Of a stretch of 35,826 nucleotides of DNA, positions 1 through 8,339 are shown piece by piece. This DNA comes from CAZVEV01 sp964625865 (GTDB taxonomy: Bacteria; Planctomycetota; Phycisphaerae; SM23-33): positions 1 to 35,826 of the forward strand of contig CAZVEV010000030.1 of assembly GCA_964625865.1 (NCBI GenBank). The letters run 5' to 3'. The notes beneath the pieces are model-generated. The model saw only the letters and a list, made by a program, of their open reading frames with translations. It was not told where the DNA came from and searched no databases. The stretch's first letter is position 1. Each line of letters opens with the position of its first letter. Made by a program: the position numbers and the translations under genes.

Positions 1-49
1 CTTGTCCTCCTCCAACGGCGTTGCCCGCTGCAGGACGTCCCTTAGCCAT
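1..49 (-). CDS. 5' end of an unidentified gene downstream of gspF, cut by the window edge
   Basis: An ATG at 49-47 opens a frame that runs off the left edge after 16 codons (MAKGRPAAGNAVGGGQ). It starts 17 bases beyond the gspF stop, with a purine-rich GAGATAACGAG just upstream, which could serve as a weak ribosome binding site. The short gap and shared direction suggest it belongs to the same transcript as the secretion genes. The visible part is Gly/Ala rich and gives no family assignment. Whether it is a real gene cannot be settled from 16 residues. Confidence 0.4.
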   Translation of the reverse strand, partial: MAKGRPAAGNAVGGGQ

Positions 50-66
50 CTCGTTATCTCCGCCCC

Positions 67-1284
67 CTAGTGCGACACGACCTTCGACAGGTTGAATACC
101 GGCAGGAGCAGCGCCATCGCGATCCCGCCAACGAGCAGGCCCATGATGATGATCATCGCCGGCTCGACCAGGCTCGTCAGCGACTTGATCGCCACTCGCA
201 GGTCGTCCTCGCAGAACTTCGCCACGCGGTCCATCACCGGGCCCAGACGCCCGATTTTCTCGCCGGCCGAGATCATCTGTGACACGGTCGCCGGCACCAT
301 CGGACACAGGAACAACTGGTCCGAGAGGTTCTCGCCTTCCTTCACACCGTCGGCGAGGCCTTCCCAGATGCGCTTGAACTGCCTGTTGCCGGCTGCGCAG
401 GAGGTAATCGCGATCGCGTCGAGCATGCCCACGCCGCTGGAGACCATGGTGGCCATTGTCCGCAATGTCCTCGCGAGGCATGCCTTGCGGTACATCCTTC
501 CCAGGGCGGGGGTGGTCAACTTGGCCTTGTCCAGGAACTCTTTGCCCCCTTCGGAACGGAAGTAGTAGAACAGGGCAACGAACAGTCCGACGGTTCCGGT
601 GACGAAGAACGGCCAGTGCGTCACGAGGGTATGACTGATGCCCATCAGGACGCGCGTGGGCACGGGCAGGGCCGCGCCCTTGCCCGCGTAGATCTTCTCG
701 AACCGCGGCAGGACGAAGACCATCAGGCCGACAACCACCGTGAAACAGAAGCCCAGCATGCATATCGGGTAGATCATCGCGCCCTTGACGGCCTTCCGCG
801 TGTCGCGCTCGGCGGCCATGTACTCCGCAACCCGGTCCAGCATCTGCCCCATCGAACCGGAGGCCTCCGACGCCCGCATCAGGGCCACGAACAGCGTGTT
901 GAACAGCTTCGGATACTTCTCCAGGGCCGCGGAAAACTCCACGCCGCCCTTGATGTCCTCTGAGATGTCCTCGATGACGACCTTCAGCCCGGGGTGCTCG
1001 GTCTGGGCGGCGATGGAGTCCAGGGCCTCCGAGAGGGGCACGCCGGTATCGACCATGACGGCCAATTGCGTTGTGAAGAAGATCACGTCATCGCGTTTGA
1101 CGCGGGTCTTGCGGGCCTGGGCGCGCGTATACTCGGTCAGGTCGGTCAGCTCTTCGCGAATCGACAGCACGATCTTGCCATCCGTCCTGAGCATACGGGA
1201 CGCGTCATCGGCGCTGGCCGCGGTCAGCGAGCCGCAGTCCATCCTGCCGCTGGCGTCTCTCACCTGATAAACATATTCCGGCAT
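67..1284 (-). CDS. gspF: Type II secretion / type IV pilus inner-membrane platform protein (GspF/PilC family)
   Basis: This 405-residue protein is the inner-membrane platform that couples the cytoplasmic ATPase to pseudopilus growth. It has the family layout: a short N-terminal segment with a YVYQVRDASG-like opening, then two T2SSF repeats at about residues 66-190 and 270-395. Hydrophobic helices lie near 170-190, 220-243 and 372-395. Both repeats show the expected pattern (FFTTQLAVMVDTGVPLSEAL in the first, TLRTMATMVSSGVGMLDAI in the second). Length is normal for the family (about 400). The ATG at 1284 follows an AAGGAAGG-type ribosome binding site. It lies 27 bases downstream of the ATPase gene, its obligate partner. 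Naming it GspF or PilC is a matter of convention because the locus mixes both nomenclatures. Confidence 0.93.
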   Translation of the reverse strand: MPEYVYQVRDASGRMDCGSLTAASADDASRMLRTDGKIVLSIREELTDLTEYTRAQARKTRVKRDDVIFFTTQLAVMVDTGVPLSEALDSIAAQTEHPGLKVVIEDISEDIKGGVEFSAALEKYPKLFNTLFVALMRASEASGSMGQMLDRVAEYMAAERDTRKAVKGAMIYPICMLGFCFTVVVGLMVFVLPRFEKIYAGKGAALPVPTRVLMGISHTLVTHWPFFVTGTVGLFVALFYYFRSEGGKEFLDKAKLTTPALGRMYRKACLARTLRTMATMVSSGVGMLDAIAITSCAAGNRQFKRIWEGLADGVKEGENLSDQLFLCPMVPATVSQMISAGEKIGRLGPVMDRVAKFCEDDLRVAIKSLTSLVEPAMIIIMGLLVGGIAMALLLPVFNLSKVVSH

Positions 1285-1311
1285 CTCAGGGCCTTCCTTA
1301 ACCGCGTGGGC

Positions 1312-3024
1312 CTACGAGGCCGTCACGCGGAATACTTCCTCTACTGTTGTGATGCCCGCCTTGACCTTGGCCATTCCGTCATCGCGCAGGGAGACCATTC
1401 CGGACGCCCTGGCCATTTCGCGTATCTCGTTGATGCTGGTCTCGGCGGTGAATTTCTCTCGCATCTCCTCGGTGGGCACGAGCAGTTCATAGATGCCGAT
1501 CCGCCCGGAGAAGCCGGTGTTGCGACACTTGGGGCATCCCGTGCCCTCGTAGAACGACTCGACCTCGCCGGCCACCCGCTCCACCGCACGTCGAACATTC
1601 GCCGGCGGGTCGTACGGGTGTTTGCAGTTGGTGCATATCTTCCGCACGAGTCGCTGGCCCAGGACGCCCTCGAGGGAGGCCGACACCAGGTACGGCTCGA
1701 CGCCGACGTTCAGCAGGCGCGTGATCGCACCCGGCGCGTCGTTGGTGTGCAGCGTGCTGAGCACCAGGTGACCGGTCAGGGCCGCCTGAACAGCGATGCG
1801 GGCGGTCTCGTTGTCACGGATCTCGCCAAGCATCACGATGTCCGGGTCCTGGCGCAGCAGGCTTCGCAGCGCGCCGGCGAAGGTAAAGCCGATCCGCTCG
1901 TTGACCTGGAACTGGTTGACACCCTTCATGTTGAACTCGACGGGGTCCTCGACCGTGCAGATGTTCACCTCGTCGTTGCTGATCTCCTGGAGCACGCTGT
2001 ACAGCGTCGTCGACTTGCCGCTGCCGGTCGGCCCCGTCACCAGCACGATGCCGTTGGGCGCGGCGATGACGCGGCGCCATTCCTTGAGCATCTCGTAGGC
2101 AAAGCCGAGCTTCTCGAGGTTCACCAGCACGCTGCGGGTGTCGATGATCCGGATGACGATCTTCTCGCCGAACTGCCCCGCCAGCGTGCTGACGCGCAGG
2201 TCGATCGGGCGCGAGTCCATCAGCACGTGAATGCCCCCGTCCTGCGGCAGGCGCCGCTCGGAGATGTCCAGCCCGGCCATGATCTTGATCCGACTCGATA
2301 TCGCCGGAAGCATCTTGGACGGCGGGCGGAGCTTCTCGTAAAGCCGCCCGTCGACACGGAACCGCACGCGAAGCGAGTTGTCGTCCGGCTCGATGTGGAT
2401 GTCCGATGCGCCCTCCTTGACGGCGCTGAAGACCAGGTAGTTGACCAGCTTGATCACCGGCGAGCCGTCGGCGGCGGCCTCCAGGTCCGTGATGTCCTCG
2501 ATCTTCTGCTCGACCAGCGACAGCTCGCTGGCGGCCTCGTCCTCGAAGATCTCGTCGATGACGAAGATATTGGCCGAGGGCAGGTGCGTCTCGAGGGTGG
2601 CGAGAATCTCCTTCGACGAGCCGCAGACGACCTGCACTTCCAGCCCGGTGATGCGCTCGACTTCCTCGATCAGGAAGACGTTGGCCGGCTCATTGACGGC
2701 CAGCGACAGTTGATTACGGACTTTGAACAACGGCAGGACGGTATACTTCTCGAGGAACTCGCGAGGCAGGACGTCCATGATCCGCGGGTCGGCGACCTTG
2801 GGCGAGATCCGCGCGAACGGCACGCCGTAGCCCGAGGCCAGCGAGGCCATGATCTGCTCTTCGGTGCAACACTCGAGCTTCTGGAGCACTTCGCCCAGCA
2901 GGAGGCTGTTGCCCGACTCCTTCTGGTAGGCCAGTGCCTCGTCCAACTGCTCCCGCGTCAGGGCGCCATTCTCGATCAGCAGTTCGCCGAGTTGAAGCTT
3001 CTGGGTTTTCGCTCTGGAAATCAT
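1312..3024 (-). CDS. gspE: GspE/PilB-type secretion ATPase with N-terminal MshEN domain
   Basis: This 570-residue hexameric ATPase powers pseudopilin polymerisation from the cytoplasmic face. Residues 12-75 form an MshEN-like domain with two LGExL motifs (LQLGELLIENG and LLLGEVLQKL), a fold known in MshE to bind cyclic di-GMP; the arginine preceding the first motif in MshE is not obvious here. The motor has Walker A (GPTGSGKST, near 330), Walker B (DPDIVMLGEIRD, near 390), the following His box (TGHLVLSTLHTNDA) and a zinc tetracysteine loop (CTNCKH near 463 and CPKC near 495) typical of GspE/PilB and absent from PilT. Length fits PilB/GspE. Only a weak ribosome binding site precedes the ATG. 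The STAS gene ends 23 bases upstream and the HD-GYP gene precedes that one, which suggests cyclic-di-GMP control. Confidence 0.95.
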   Translation of the reverse strand: MISRAKTQKLQLGELLIENGALTREQLDEALAYQKESGNSLLLGEVLQKLECCTEEQIMASLASGYGVPFARISPKVADPRIMDVLPREFLEKYTVLPLFKVRNQLSLAVNEPANVFLIEEVERITGLEVQVVCGSSKEILATLETHLPSANIFVIDEIFEDEAASELSLVEQKIEDITDLEAAADGSPVIKLVNYLVFSAVKEGASDIHIEPDDNSLRVRFRVDGRLYEKLRPPSKMLPAISSRIKIMAGLDISERRLPQDGGIHVLMDSRPIDLRVSTLAGQFGEKIVIRIIDTRSVLVNLEKLGFAYEMLKEWRRVIAAPNGIVLVTGPTGSGKSTTLYSVLQEISNDEVNICTVEDPVEFNMKGVNQFQVNERIGFTFAGALRSLLRQDPDIVMLGEIRDNETARIAVQAALTGHLVLSTLHTNDAPGAITRLLNVGVEPYLVSASLEGVLGQRLVRKICTNCKHPYDPPANVRRAVERVAGEVESFYEGTGCPKCRNTGFSGRIGIYELLVPTEEMREKFTAETSINEIREMARASGMVSLRDDGMAKVKAGITTVEEVFRVTAS

Positions 3025-3047
3025 TGCTGGTATTGCCCCGCAGCTTC

Positions 3048-3389
3048 TCAGGCCTCCACGGCCTTGACGGCGTTGTTGACGTCGTCATAGGTATCGAACG
3101 TACTGGCCAATCGGGTGATCTCCAGGATGGTGGAGACGCTCTGGTCAATCTTGACGAGCTTGATCTGCCCGAACCGTTCGGCGAGCCTGTCCTGGAGATC
3201 GAGGAGGCACTCGAGGGCCTCGCTGTCGATGAAGCTGACCATCTCCATGTTCAGGACGATGTCGATGACCTCGCCGTCCTTCAGTTGGTGGTCGACGGCC
3301 TGGGTGAAGGCGGCAATCGAATCGCCGGTCAGCTCGCCCTGGAGGTTGAGCATGATGGCGTGTCCGTAGCTTTCTGCGGTGATATTCAT
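3048..3389 (-). CDS. STAS-domain protein, anti-sigma-factor-antagonist type
   Basis: This 113-residue protein consists of a single STAS domain. It opens with a beta strand and a MLNLQGELTGDSI segment, and carries the diagnostic VSFIDSEALECLL motif. Ser56 sits where SpoIIAA-type antagonists are phosphorylated by a HPK-type kinase. Family knowledge points to a phospho-switch that sequesters or releases a partner; the partner is not identifiable here, because no RsbW-like kinase or PP2C phosphatase is visible in the window. Its ATG overlaps the stop of the upstream HD-GYP gene by ATGA, so the two are probably translationally coupled. A regulatory role on the secretion motor is inferred from position only. 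Confidence 0.85.
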   Translation of the reverse strand: MNITAESYGHAIMLNLQGELTGDSIAAFTQAVDHQLKDGEVIDIVLNMEMVSFIDSEALECLLDLQDRLAERFGQIKLVKIDQSVSTILEITRLASTFDTYDDVNNAVKAVEA

Positions 3390-5065
3390 CGTGCCTGGGC
3401 CCTCGCGAACTCGATGGGGAAGACGGTCTGTGTAGGCGAACGCAACTCGTCGAGGAAGGCATGGAGGTCCATGGCCAGGAACGTCTCGACCAGGTCCGGA
3501 TGGAACTGCGTTCCGGCGTTCTTCTGTATCTCGCCAATCACGACGTCCAGGGGCAGGGCCTTGCGGTAGGTTCGATCGGACGTCATGGCGTCGAACCCGT
3601 CGGCCAGTCCGACGATCAGCGCTTCGAACGGCACGTCCTCGCCGGCCAGCCCGTCGGGATAGCCTCGCCCGTCCAGGCGTTCGTGATGGTGGATAATGCC
3701 CGGCAGGATGTCCTCCAACTGGCGGATTCCACCGAGGATCTTGGCGCTGCGGCCCGGGTGGAGCTTGATCTCATCAAATTCCTTGTCGGTCAGGCGCCCG
3801 TCCTTGCAGAGGACCGCCTCGGGCACGCCGATCTTGCCGATGTCGTGCAGCAGGCCCATCAGGTAAATCCGCTGGACCGTCTGGGGAGGCAGGCCATGCT
3901 CGGTCGCGATGCGATGCGAGATGATCGCCACCCGCTGGGAGTGGCCGCACGTGTAGGGGTCCTTGGCGTCGATCGTGGCGGTCAGGGCGTGTAAGACGCC
4001 CATGAGCAGTTCCTGCAGGTCGGCGTACAGGTGGTTGTTGGCCAGGAAGACAGCCGCCTGGGACGCGATCGAACTGAGCAGCTTCAGATCGACGGTATCG
4101 AAGTCGCCCGGCTTGTTGAACGCCACCAGCGTGCCGATTCTGCGGTCTTCCGGGCCGATCGGCACGGCAACGAGGTTGTGAAGCGGGGGCATGTCCGCCA
4201 GGTCCGGCGGCAGGTCGTACAGGTCGTCAGCCATCACCAGGTCGTTGTAGACCACCGCCCCGCCGGCCTGCGCCACCCGATGGGCCAGCACGGTCGACGA
4301 CAGGCGATCGATCTGTTCGGTCGAGACCTCGGCGTGCCCGGCCATCACGACAACGTCCTCACCCTCGGCATCCCTGTGGGGATGCAGCACAACGGCCAGG
4401 GGCGTATTGACGACCTCGATCAGGTCCGCGCAGACCTCTTCGAGGAACTGCTTCGGCCCGTGGGTCACCTGCATCGACCGACTGACGCGATACAGCAACG
4501 ACAGTTCCTCATAGGTGTTCGACAGGTTCGTGCTGAGGTTGGTCAGCTCGTCCCGGGCCGTCTGTTCGGCTTGCGCCTTGGACAGAAGCCACTGGAATAT
4601 ATTGAGGAAACAGTCGACCTGGTCGAGGCGGTGTTTGCAGTCCTTGCGAGCGAAGGCCTCGATGACCTGGCGGTCGAGTTCGAATCGGTCACAGAGCCTT
4701 GCAAGGGTCTCTTCGTCCAGGATCTCTCGAATGGGGAAGCAGGCGATCGCGGCCCCGAGCAGACGCCGCCTCCGCATGATCGGAATGCCGATAACGCACC
4801 CGCCGGTCGACGTGCGGTCGCTTGCGGGGGCCCGTTCGGTCATGATGCGCCGGGCCAGTTCGAGTGTGGCCGGCTCGCAGCGGTTGACCTGGCCGCATAT
4901 CGCGTCGCACAGATCGCACGAGGCCGTCCAGGGCACGACGCAGTTCAGGTCCGCGTCCCAGACGGACATATTGAGACCGAGTTCGGCGAACTTGGCCTTC
5001 ACCTCGGCGAAGACTCCGCCCATGGCGTCAAGAGAACGGGATGTGGTCCGGGTCGTGGTACTCAT
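3386..5065 (-). CDS. HD-GYP cyclic-di-GMP phosphodiesterase with Cys-rich PocR-like and GAF sensor domains
   Basis: This 559-residue soluble protein has three parts. Residues 10-130 are a sensor-like region with a cysteine cluster (CDLCDAICGQVNRC, then GGCVIGIPI) resembling PocR-type ligand domains. Residues about 190-345 resemble a GAF domain. Residues about 355-540 are a complete HD-GYP domain with the HDIGKIG metal motif, a later HHERLDGRGYPDGL and the GYP signature. All expected metal ligands appear present, so cyclic-di-GMP hydrolysis is likely. The ATG lies 5 bases past the receiver-gene stop and its own stop overlaps the STAS start. The natural partner is the upstream receiver-kinase pair and the natural target the MshEN domain of the ATPase; both links are inferred. 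Confidence 0.9.
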   Translation of the reverse strand: MSTTTRTTSRSLDAMGGVFAEVKAKFAELGLNMSVWDADLNCVVPWTASCDLCDAICGQVNRCEPATLELARRIMTERAPASDRTSTGGCVIGIPIMRRRRLLGAAIACFPIREILDEETLARLCDRFELDRQVIEAFARKDCKHRLDQVDCFLNIFQWLLSKAQAEQTARDELTNLSTNLSNTYEELSLLYRVSRSMQVTHGPKQFLEEVCADLIEVVNTPLAVVLHPHRDAEGEDVVVMAGHAEVSTEQIDRLSSTVLAHRVAQAGGAVVYNDLVMADDLYDLPPDLADMPPLHNLVAVPIGPEDRRIGTLVAFNKPGDFDTVDLKLLSSIASQAAVFLANNHLYADLQELLMGVLHALTATIDAKDPYTCGHSQRVAIISHRIATEHGLPPQTVQRIYLMGLLHDIGKIGVPEAVLCKDGRLTDKEFDEIKLHPGRSAKILGGIRQLEDILPGIIHHHERLDGRGYPDGLAGEDVPFEALIVGLADGFDAMTSDRTYRKALPLDVVIGEIQKNAGTQFHPDLVETFLAMDLHAFLDELRSPTQTVFPIEFARAQAR

Positions 5066-5070
5066 GTCTC

Positions 5071-5463
5071 TCAGGCAACCGGCGCCTCGGCTGGGTCGCC
5101 AATAAGCTCCTTGACTCTCTGAAGCACTTCGCGGGGGCTAAACGGCTTGGCCAGCACGTCCTCGATCCCTGCTGCCGTGCGCTCGTCGGGCTCGATATCG
5201 AAGCCTCGAGCGGTCAGCATCAGCGCGGGGATGCCCTTTGTCTCGTCGCTGTTGCGCAGTTCCCGGCACAGTTCCAGCCCGCTCATGTAGGGCATCTGGT
5301 AGTCGGTAATCAGCAGGTCGGGCTGCTCAGACCGGCACAGCTCAAGCGCTTCCTCACCGTCCATCGCCGTTACCACGTCGTAACCGGCGTTCCTCAGCTT
5401 CATCGAGACAATGTGCAGGATGTGCGCCTCGTCGTCGGCCGCGATGATCTTTCTCGTACTCAC
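5071..5463 (-). CDS. Stand-alone response-regulator receiver (CheY-like)
   Basis: This 130-residue protein is a single receiver domain with no output domain. Acidic pocket residues D10 and D11 (ADDE), phospho-acceptor D54 in LLITDYQMP, the conserved Thr in ALMLTARG and the Lys in LAKPFSP are all present, so it should be phosphorylatable. The start is GTG at 5463, chosen because GAGAGG lies 6 bases upstream and no in-frame ATG fits the domain start. It begins 12 bases after the histidine kinase gene, which is its probable phosphodonor, and 5 bases before the HD-GYP gene. It probably acts by protein contact on the HD-GYP protein or the secretion machine. Confidence 0.93.
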   Translation of the reverse strand: MSTRKIIAADDEAHILHIVSMKLRNAGYDVVTAMDGEEALELCRSEQPDLLITDYQMPYMSGLELCRELRNSDETKGIPALMLTARGFDIEPDERTAAGIEDVLAKPFSPREVLQRVKELIGDPAEAPVA

Positions 5464-5475
5464 AATTCACCTCTC

Positions 5476-6918
5476 TCACGTCAGTATGGGCAGTTCGAAA
5501 CTGAACGTACTGCCCTTGCCTTTTTCGCTGGTGACCGATAGCTTCCCGCCGTGCACCGTCTCGACGATGTGCTTGACCAGCGTCAGGCCCAGTCCCGTGC
5601 CCTTGGCCATCCGCTTGTTCGCACCCACGCGGAAGAACTTGTCAAAAATGTGCGGCAGGTCGTCACTGGGAATGCCCATCCCCGTGTCGGAGACCTCGCA
5701 GACCGTCACGCCGCGCCGCTCGTCGGCCGAGACCGACACCGTCACCCTGCCGCCCTGCGGTGTGTACTTCAGCGCGTTCGAGACCAGGTTCAGCGTCGCC
5801 TGGTAGATCATGTCGCGATCGGCTTCCACCTGGTGGTACACCGGGGCCAGCCGGTCGATCAGCTCGATGTTCTTGATCTTCGCCTGCGGAACCGCGACGT
5901 CGAGGACCTGCTTGGCCACCGCGGTCAGGCTCGTCGGCTCGCGGACGACCTTGACCACGCCGGACTCGATCCGCGAGATGTTCAGGATGTTCTCGATCAG
6001 CCTGTGCAGGCGATCGGTCTCCGAGGAGATGATCCCGTAGAACTCGTCGCGGGTCTTCTCGTCCTCGGCCTCGCCGTCAACGAGCATCTCGATGTACGCC
6101 TTGATCGACGACAGCGGGGTCTTCAACTCGTGGGAGACATTCGAGACGAAGTCCGTCTTCATCTTGGCGATTTCCTTCTCGCGGGTGATGTCGTGCAGGA
6201 CGGCTACCACACCCGAGACCTCGCCGTTGGGCGCCACCACGCAGCTCAGCGTAATGCTGAACGTCCGCGGCGTGCCCTTCTGATCGATCGTGTGCTCGAC
6301 GACCTTCCGCGTGAAGCTCTGCCCGTGCCCGCGGGTCTCGCGCACCAGGCGCACCAGCGTTCCGTCGGGGATGATCTTGTCGATGTTCTCTCGCAGGGCC
6401 GTCGCCAACTCGAAGCCCAGCAGCTTCTCGGCCGCCTGGTTGGCCAGGATCAGCTCGTCGAACCGATTGGTCACCAGCACGGCGTCTGAGATCGAGAAGA
6501 TGATCGCCTCGGTGTGGCTTTTCTCGGCGGAGGCAACACGGGAGCGAATCTCGAGTTCGCGGTTCTCGGCCTGCAGGTCCTCGATCTGCTGCTTGACGTC
6601 GGTCAACACCACATTGAGCGGCTGGGACAGTTGGTCCAGCCGGTCGGCCCCCTCGGTCATCACCAGCCCGACCTGGCCGCTGTCGGCCATGTCACGCAAC
6701 TGATCTCCGATCTTCACCGCCGCGCGGTGCACGCTGCGCCAGAAGATGCCCAGCATCACCGCGGTCAGCGCTGCAACGCATCCGAGGATGAGATAGCTCA
6801 TCACGGTCGTCGAGAGCGCATGGCCGCGCAGAAGCATCATGGTGGCGTAGTAGGCCGTCCCTGCGCCTACGATGGCAATTGCCGCACCGGCCAATCCCAT
6901 ACGTCGTACTGTGGTCAC
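5476..6918 (-). CDS. Membrane PAS sensor histidine kinase
   Basis: This 480-residue kinase has two N-terminal membrane helices (roughly residues 6-30 and 38-60) with only a short external loop, then a HAMP/coiled-coil-like linker, a PAS domain (about 130-245), a dimerisation domain with phospho-acceptor His263 in NVSHELKTP, and a catalytic domain with N box (NLVSNALKYTP), G1 (DTGMGIP), F box (FDKFFR) and G2 (GTGLGLTL). All catalytic boxes look intact. The start is GTG at 6918, preceded by AGGAGG at a spacing of 5; an earlier in-frame start would overlap the upstream TPR gene and adds an unrelated basic tail. Its likely partner is the receiver encoded next. The lack of a large sensor domain suggests sensing within the membrane or by PAS. 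Confidence 0.93.
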   Translation of the reverse strand: MTTVRRMGLAGAAIAIVGAGTAYYATMMLLRGHALSTTVMSYLILGCVAALTAVMLGIFWRSVHRAAVKIGDQLRDMADSGQVGLVMTEGADRLDQLSQPLNVVLTDVKQQIEDLQAENRELEIRSRVASAEKSHTEAIIFSISDAVLVTNRFDELILANQAAEKLLGFELATALRENIDKIIPDGTLVRLVRETRGHGQSFTRKVVEHTIDQKGTPRTFSITLSCVVAPNGEVSGVVAVLHDITREKEIAKMKTDFVSNVSHELKTPLSSIKAYIEMLVDGEAEDEKTRDEFYGIISSETDRLHRLIENILNISRIESGVVKVVREPTSLTAVAKQVLDVAVPQAKIKNIELIDRLAPVYHQVEADRDMIYQATLNLVSNALKYTPQGGRVTVSVSADERRGVTVCEVSDTGMGIPSDDLPHIFDKFFRVGANKRMAKGTGLGLTLVKHIVETVHGGKLSVTSEKGKGSTFSFELPILT

Positions 6919-6973
6919 GGTCTCCTCCTGTCGCGTCCCGGCGGACCGGGGCTGGGGGGATCCATCCTCATCT

Positions 6974-8164
6974 CTACGGCATCTTGCGGGCGTCACCTTG
7001 TGTCGACCCTGCAAGAAGCGTCTTCGGTAAGTCGTTTTCCGGCTCCAGTTGGGCGGCCTGCCGATAGTGGCGCCTGGCGGCCTGCTCGTCGCCGTCAGCC
7101 GCGCACGCCCGGCCCAGGAGACACAGGAACGTCGCGCTGTCCCTGAAGCGTCCCAGCGACCGGCTCAGCGCCCGTCGTGCTTCGCGAGCCTGCCCGTTTC
7201 TGATCAGCGCGTAGCCCAGCACGAGGGTGGCTTCGGCGTGCGATTCGTCCGCCTGGAGGGCCTCTCGCGCCGCCAGCGTCGCTCGCACGTCGTCGCCCAG
7301 GGCCAGTGCGGCCTTGGCAATGTCCGCCCAGGCGTCCGCGTCGTCGCCCTTGATCTCCCGGACACGGTAGTACGCATCACGGGCCGCGGTGGGCCTGTTC
7401 AACGCCATGTAGCAGTCGCCGATCTTCGTGTGCACCCAGGCTTCGACGGTGTAGCCCTCACGGGTAAGCAGGCCCTTGAACGTCTCCAGCGCCTCGCTGT
7501 GGCGTCCGGCAAGGAACTGTGCACGGGCCAGCGACTCGGCATAACGGGCGTTCTTGTAGTCGATCTCGCAGGCCTTGGCCAACCGGTCGGCGGCCTTCGA
7601 GTAGTCGCGGTTCATCATCGCCACGCGCCCGGCCAGTTCGTGCAGCGCCGGCTCGTTGGCCCCTTCGGCAAGGTAGCCCTCAATGTAGCGACCGGCCTCG
7701 ACCGTTTGCCCCATGGCCACCATGACCTCGCCGGCAGCGGTGACGCACGAGAGGTTCTCCCGCTGGAGGGCGTGGGCCTTCCTGTAGCCGGCCAGCGCCT
7801 CTTCGAGTCGCCCCTGCTTTTCCCAGGCCACCGCGAGGAGGTAGACGGCCTCCGGATTCTCCGGGTGCTTGGCCCGAACGATCTCAAGCTGCTCCGAGCC
7901 GAGCTTGTAGTGGCCCTGCTCGATGTGGATCTTGCCCAGAAGGATGCGTGCGGGGGCAAACTCCGGGTCAAGGGCCAGCGCTTCCTGCGTCTTGTTGCGG
8001 GCCTTGTCGAGCTGCCCGACCCGCAGGTGCTCACCCGCCAGACCATACAGTGCCTTCGCTCGGGTGCCGTACCAGCGTTTGTACGCTTCGACGCGGCGTT
8101 CGTTCGCGCCGCAACCGCTCAGGACAACCGCCACGATCGCCAATGCCATGATCCATCGTTTCAT
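6974..8164 (-). CDS. TPR-repeat lipoprotein
   Basis: This 396-residue protein begins with a lipoprotein signal peptide (MKRWIMALAIVAVVLSGC) with a clear lipobox LSGC. The rest is an almost continuous TPR solenoid, with motifs such as ALDPEFAPARILLGKIH, KHPENPEAVYLLAVAWEKQG and LQADESHAEATLVLGYALI. A GGGAG ribosome binding site 7 bases upstream supports the ATG at 8164. TPR lipoproteins such as PilF/PilW act as pilotins or stabilise secretin multimers at the outer membrane. The gene lies directly after the secretin gene, so a pilotin-like role is a reasonable guess, although at 396 residues it is much longer than PilF (about 250). It is the first gene after the terminator and so the probable start of a second transcript. 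Confidence 0.88.
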   Translation of the reverse strand: MKRWIMALAIVAVVLSGCGANERRVEAYKRWYGTRAKALYGLAGEHLRVGQLDKARNKTQEALALDPEFAPARILLGKIHIEQGHYKLGSEQLEIVRAKHPENPEAVYLLAVAWEKQGRLEEALAGYRKAHALQRENLSCVTAAGEVMVAMGQTVEAGRYIEGYLAEGANEPALHELAGRVAMMNRDYSKAADRLAKACEIDYKNARYAESLARAQFLAGRHSEALETFKGLLTREGYTVEAWVHTKIGDCYMALNRPTAARDAYYRVREIKGDDADAWADIAKAALALGDDVRATLAAREALQADESHAEATLVLGYALIRNGQAREARRALSRSLGRFRDSATFLCLLGRACAADGDEQAARRHYRQAAQLEPENDLPKTLLAGSTQGDARKMP

Positions 8165-8220
8165 CGTCGTGCTCCCGCGGCATCTTGCCGCCGCCACTTC
8201 TATCCCAAGCCCCCTGCTTT

Positions 8221-8242
8221 GCCCACCTTAACAGTGGTGGGC
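8221..8242. repeat. 7-bp hairpin on the far side of the T8 tract
   Basis: GCCCACC (8221-8227) and GGTGGGC (8236-8242) form a perfect 7-bp stem with an 8-base loop. It abuts the T8 tract of the terminator, giving a hairpin-T8-hairpin layout. On the plus strand the hairpin is followed by A8, so it is not a plus-strand terminator. It may be the 5' end structure of the next transcript. Confidence 0.5.
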
Positions 8243-8268
8243 AAAAAAAAGCCGGTTGTCCCCCCGGC
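8243..8268 (-). terminator. Intrinsic terminator after the secretin gene
   Basis: Read on the minus strand, a GCCGG...CCGGC stem (8264-8268 with 8251-8255) is followed directly by eight Ts (8243-8250). It lies 72 bases past the secretin stop and 79 bases before the TPR gene. It divides the large cluster into a pseudopilin/PilMNOP/secretin unit and a signalling/motor unit. Confidence 0.8.
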
Positions 8269-8285
8269 CCGGCCGATGCCGGGCC
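8266..8285. repeat. GC-rich palindrome between secretin stop and terminator
   Basis: GGCCCGG (8266-8272) and CCGGGCC (8279-8285) pair perfectly around a 6-base loop. It overlaps one arm of the terminator stem, so the two structures are alternatives. Function unknown. Confidence 0.5.
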
Positions 8286-8339
8286 CCGCATCGCGGGCTA
8301 CCTACTCCACTGATCGGTCAGACCCGCTGCCGGCTTAAC

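Noticed and set aside
994..3090. Long open frame on the plus strand opposite the secretion ATPase and platform genes
   Set aside because: It mirrors the coding frame of gspE, is His/Arg/Asp-rich without family motifs, and arises from GC-rich third codon positions.
4031..5122. Plus-strand frame opposite the HD-GYP gene
   Set aside because: Antisense shadow of a strong gene; low-complexity composition.
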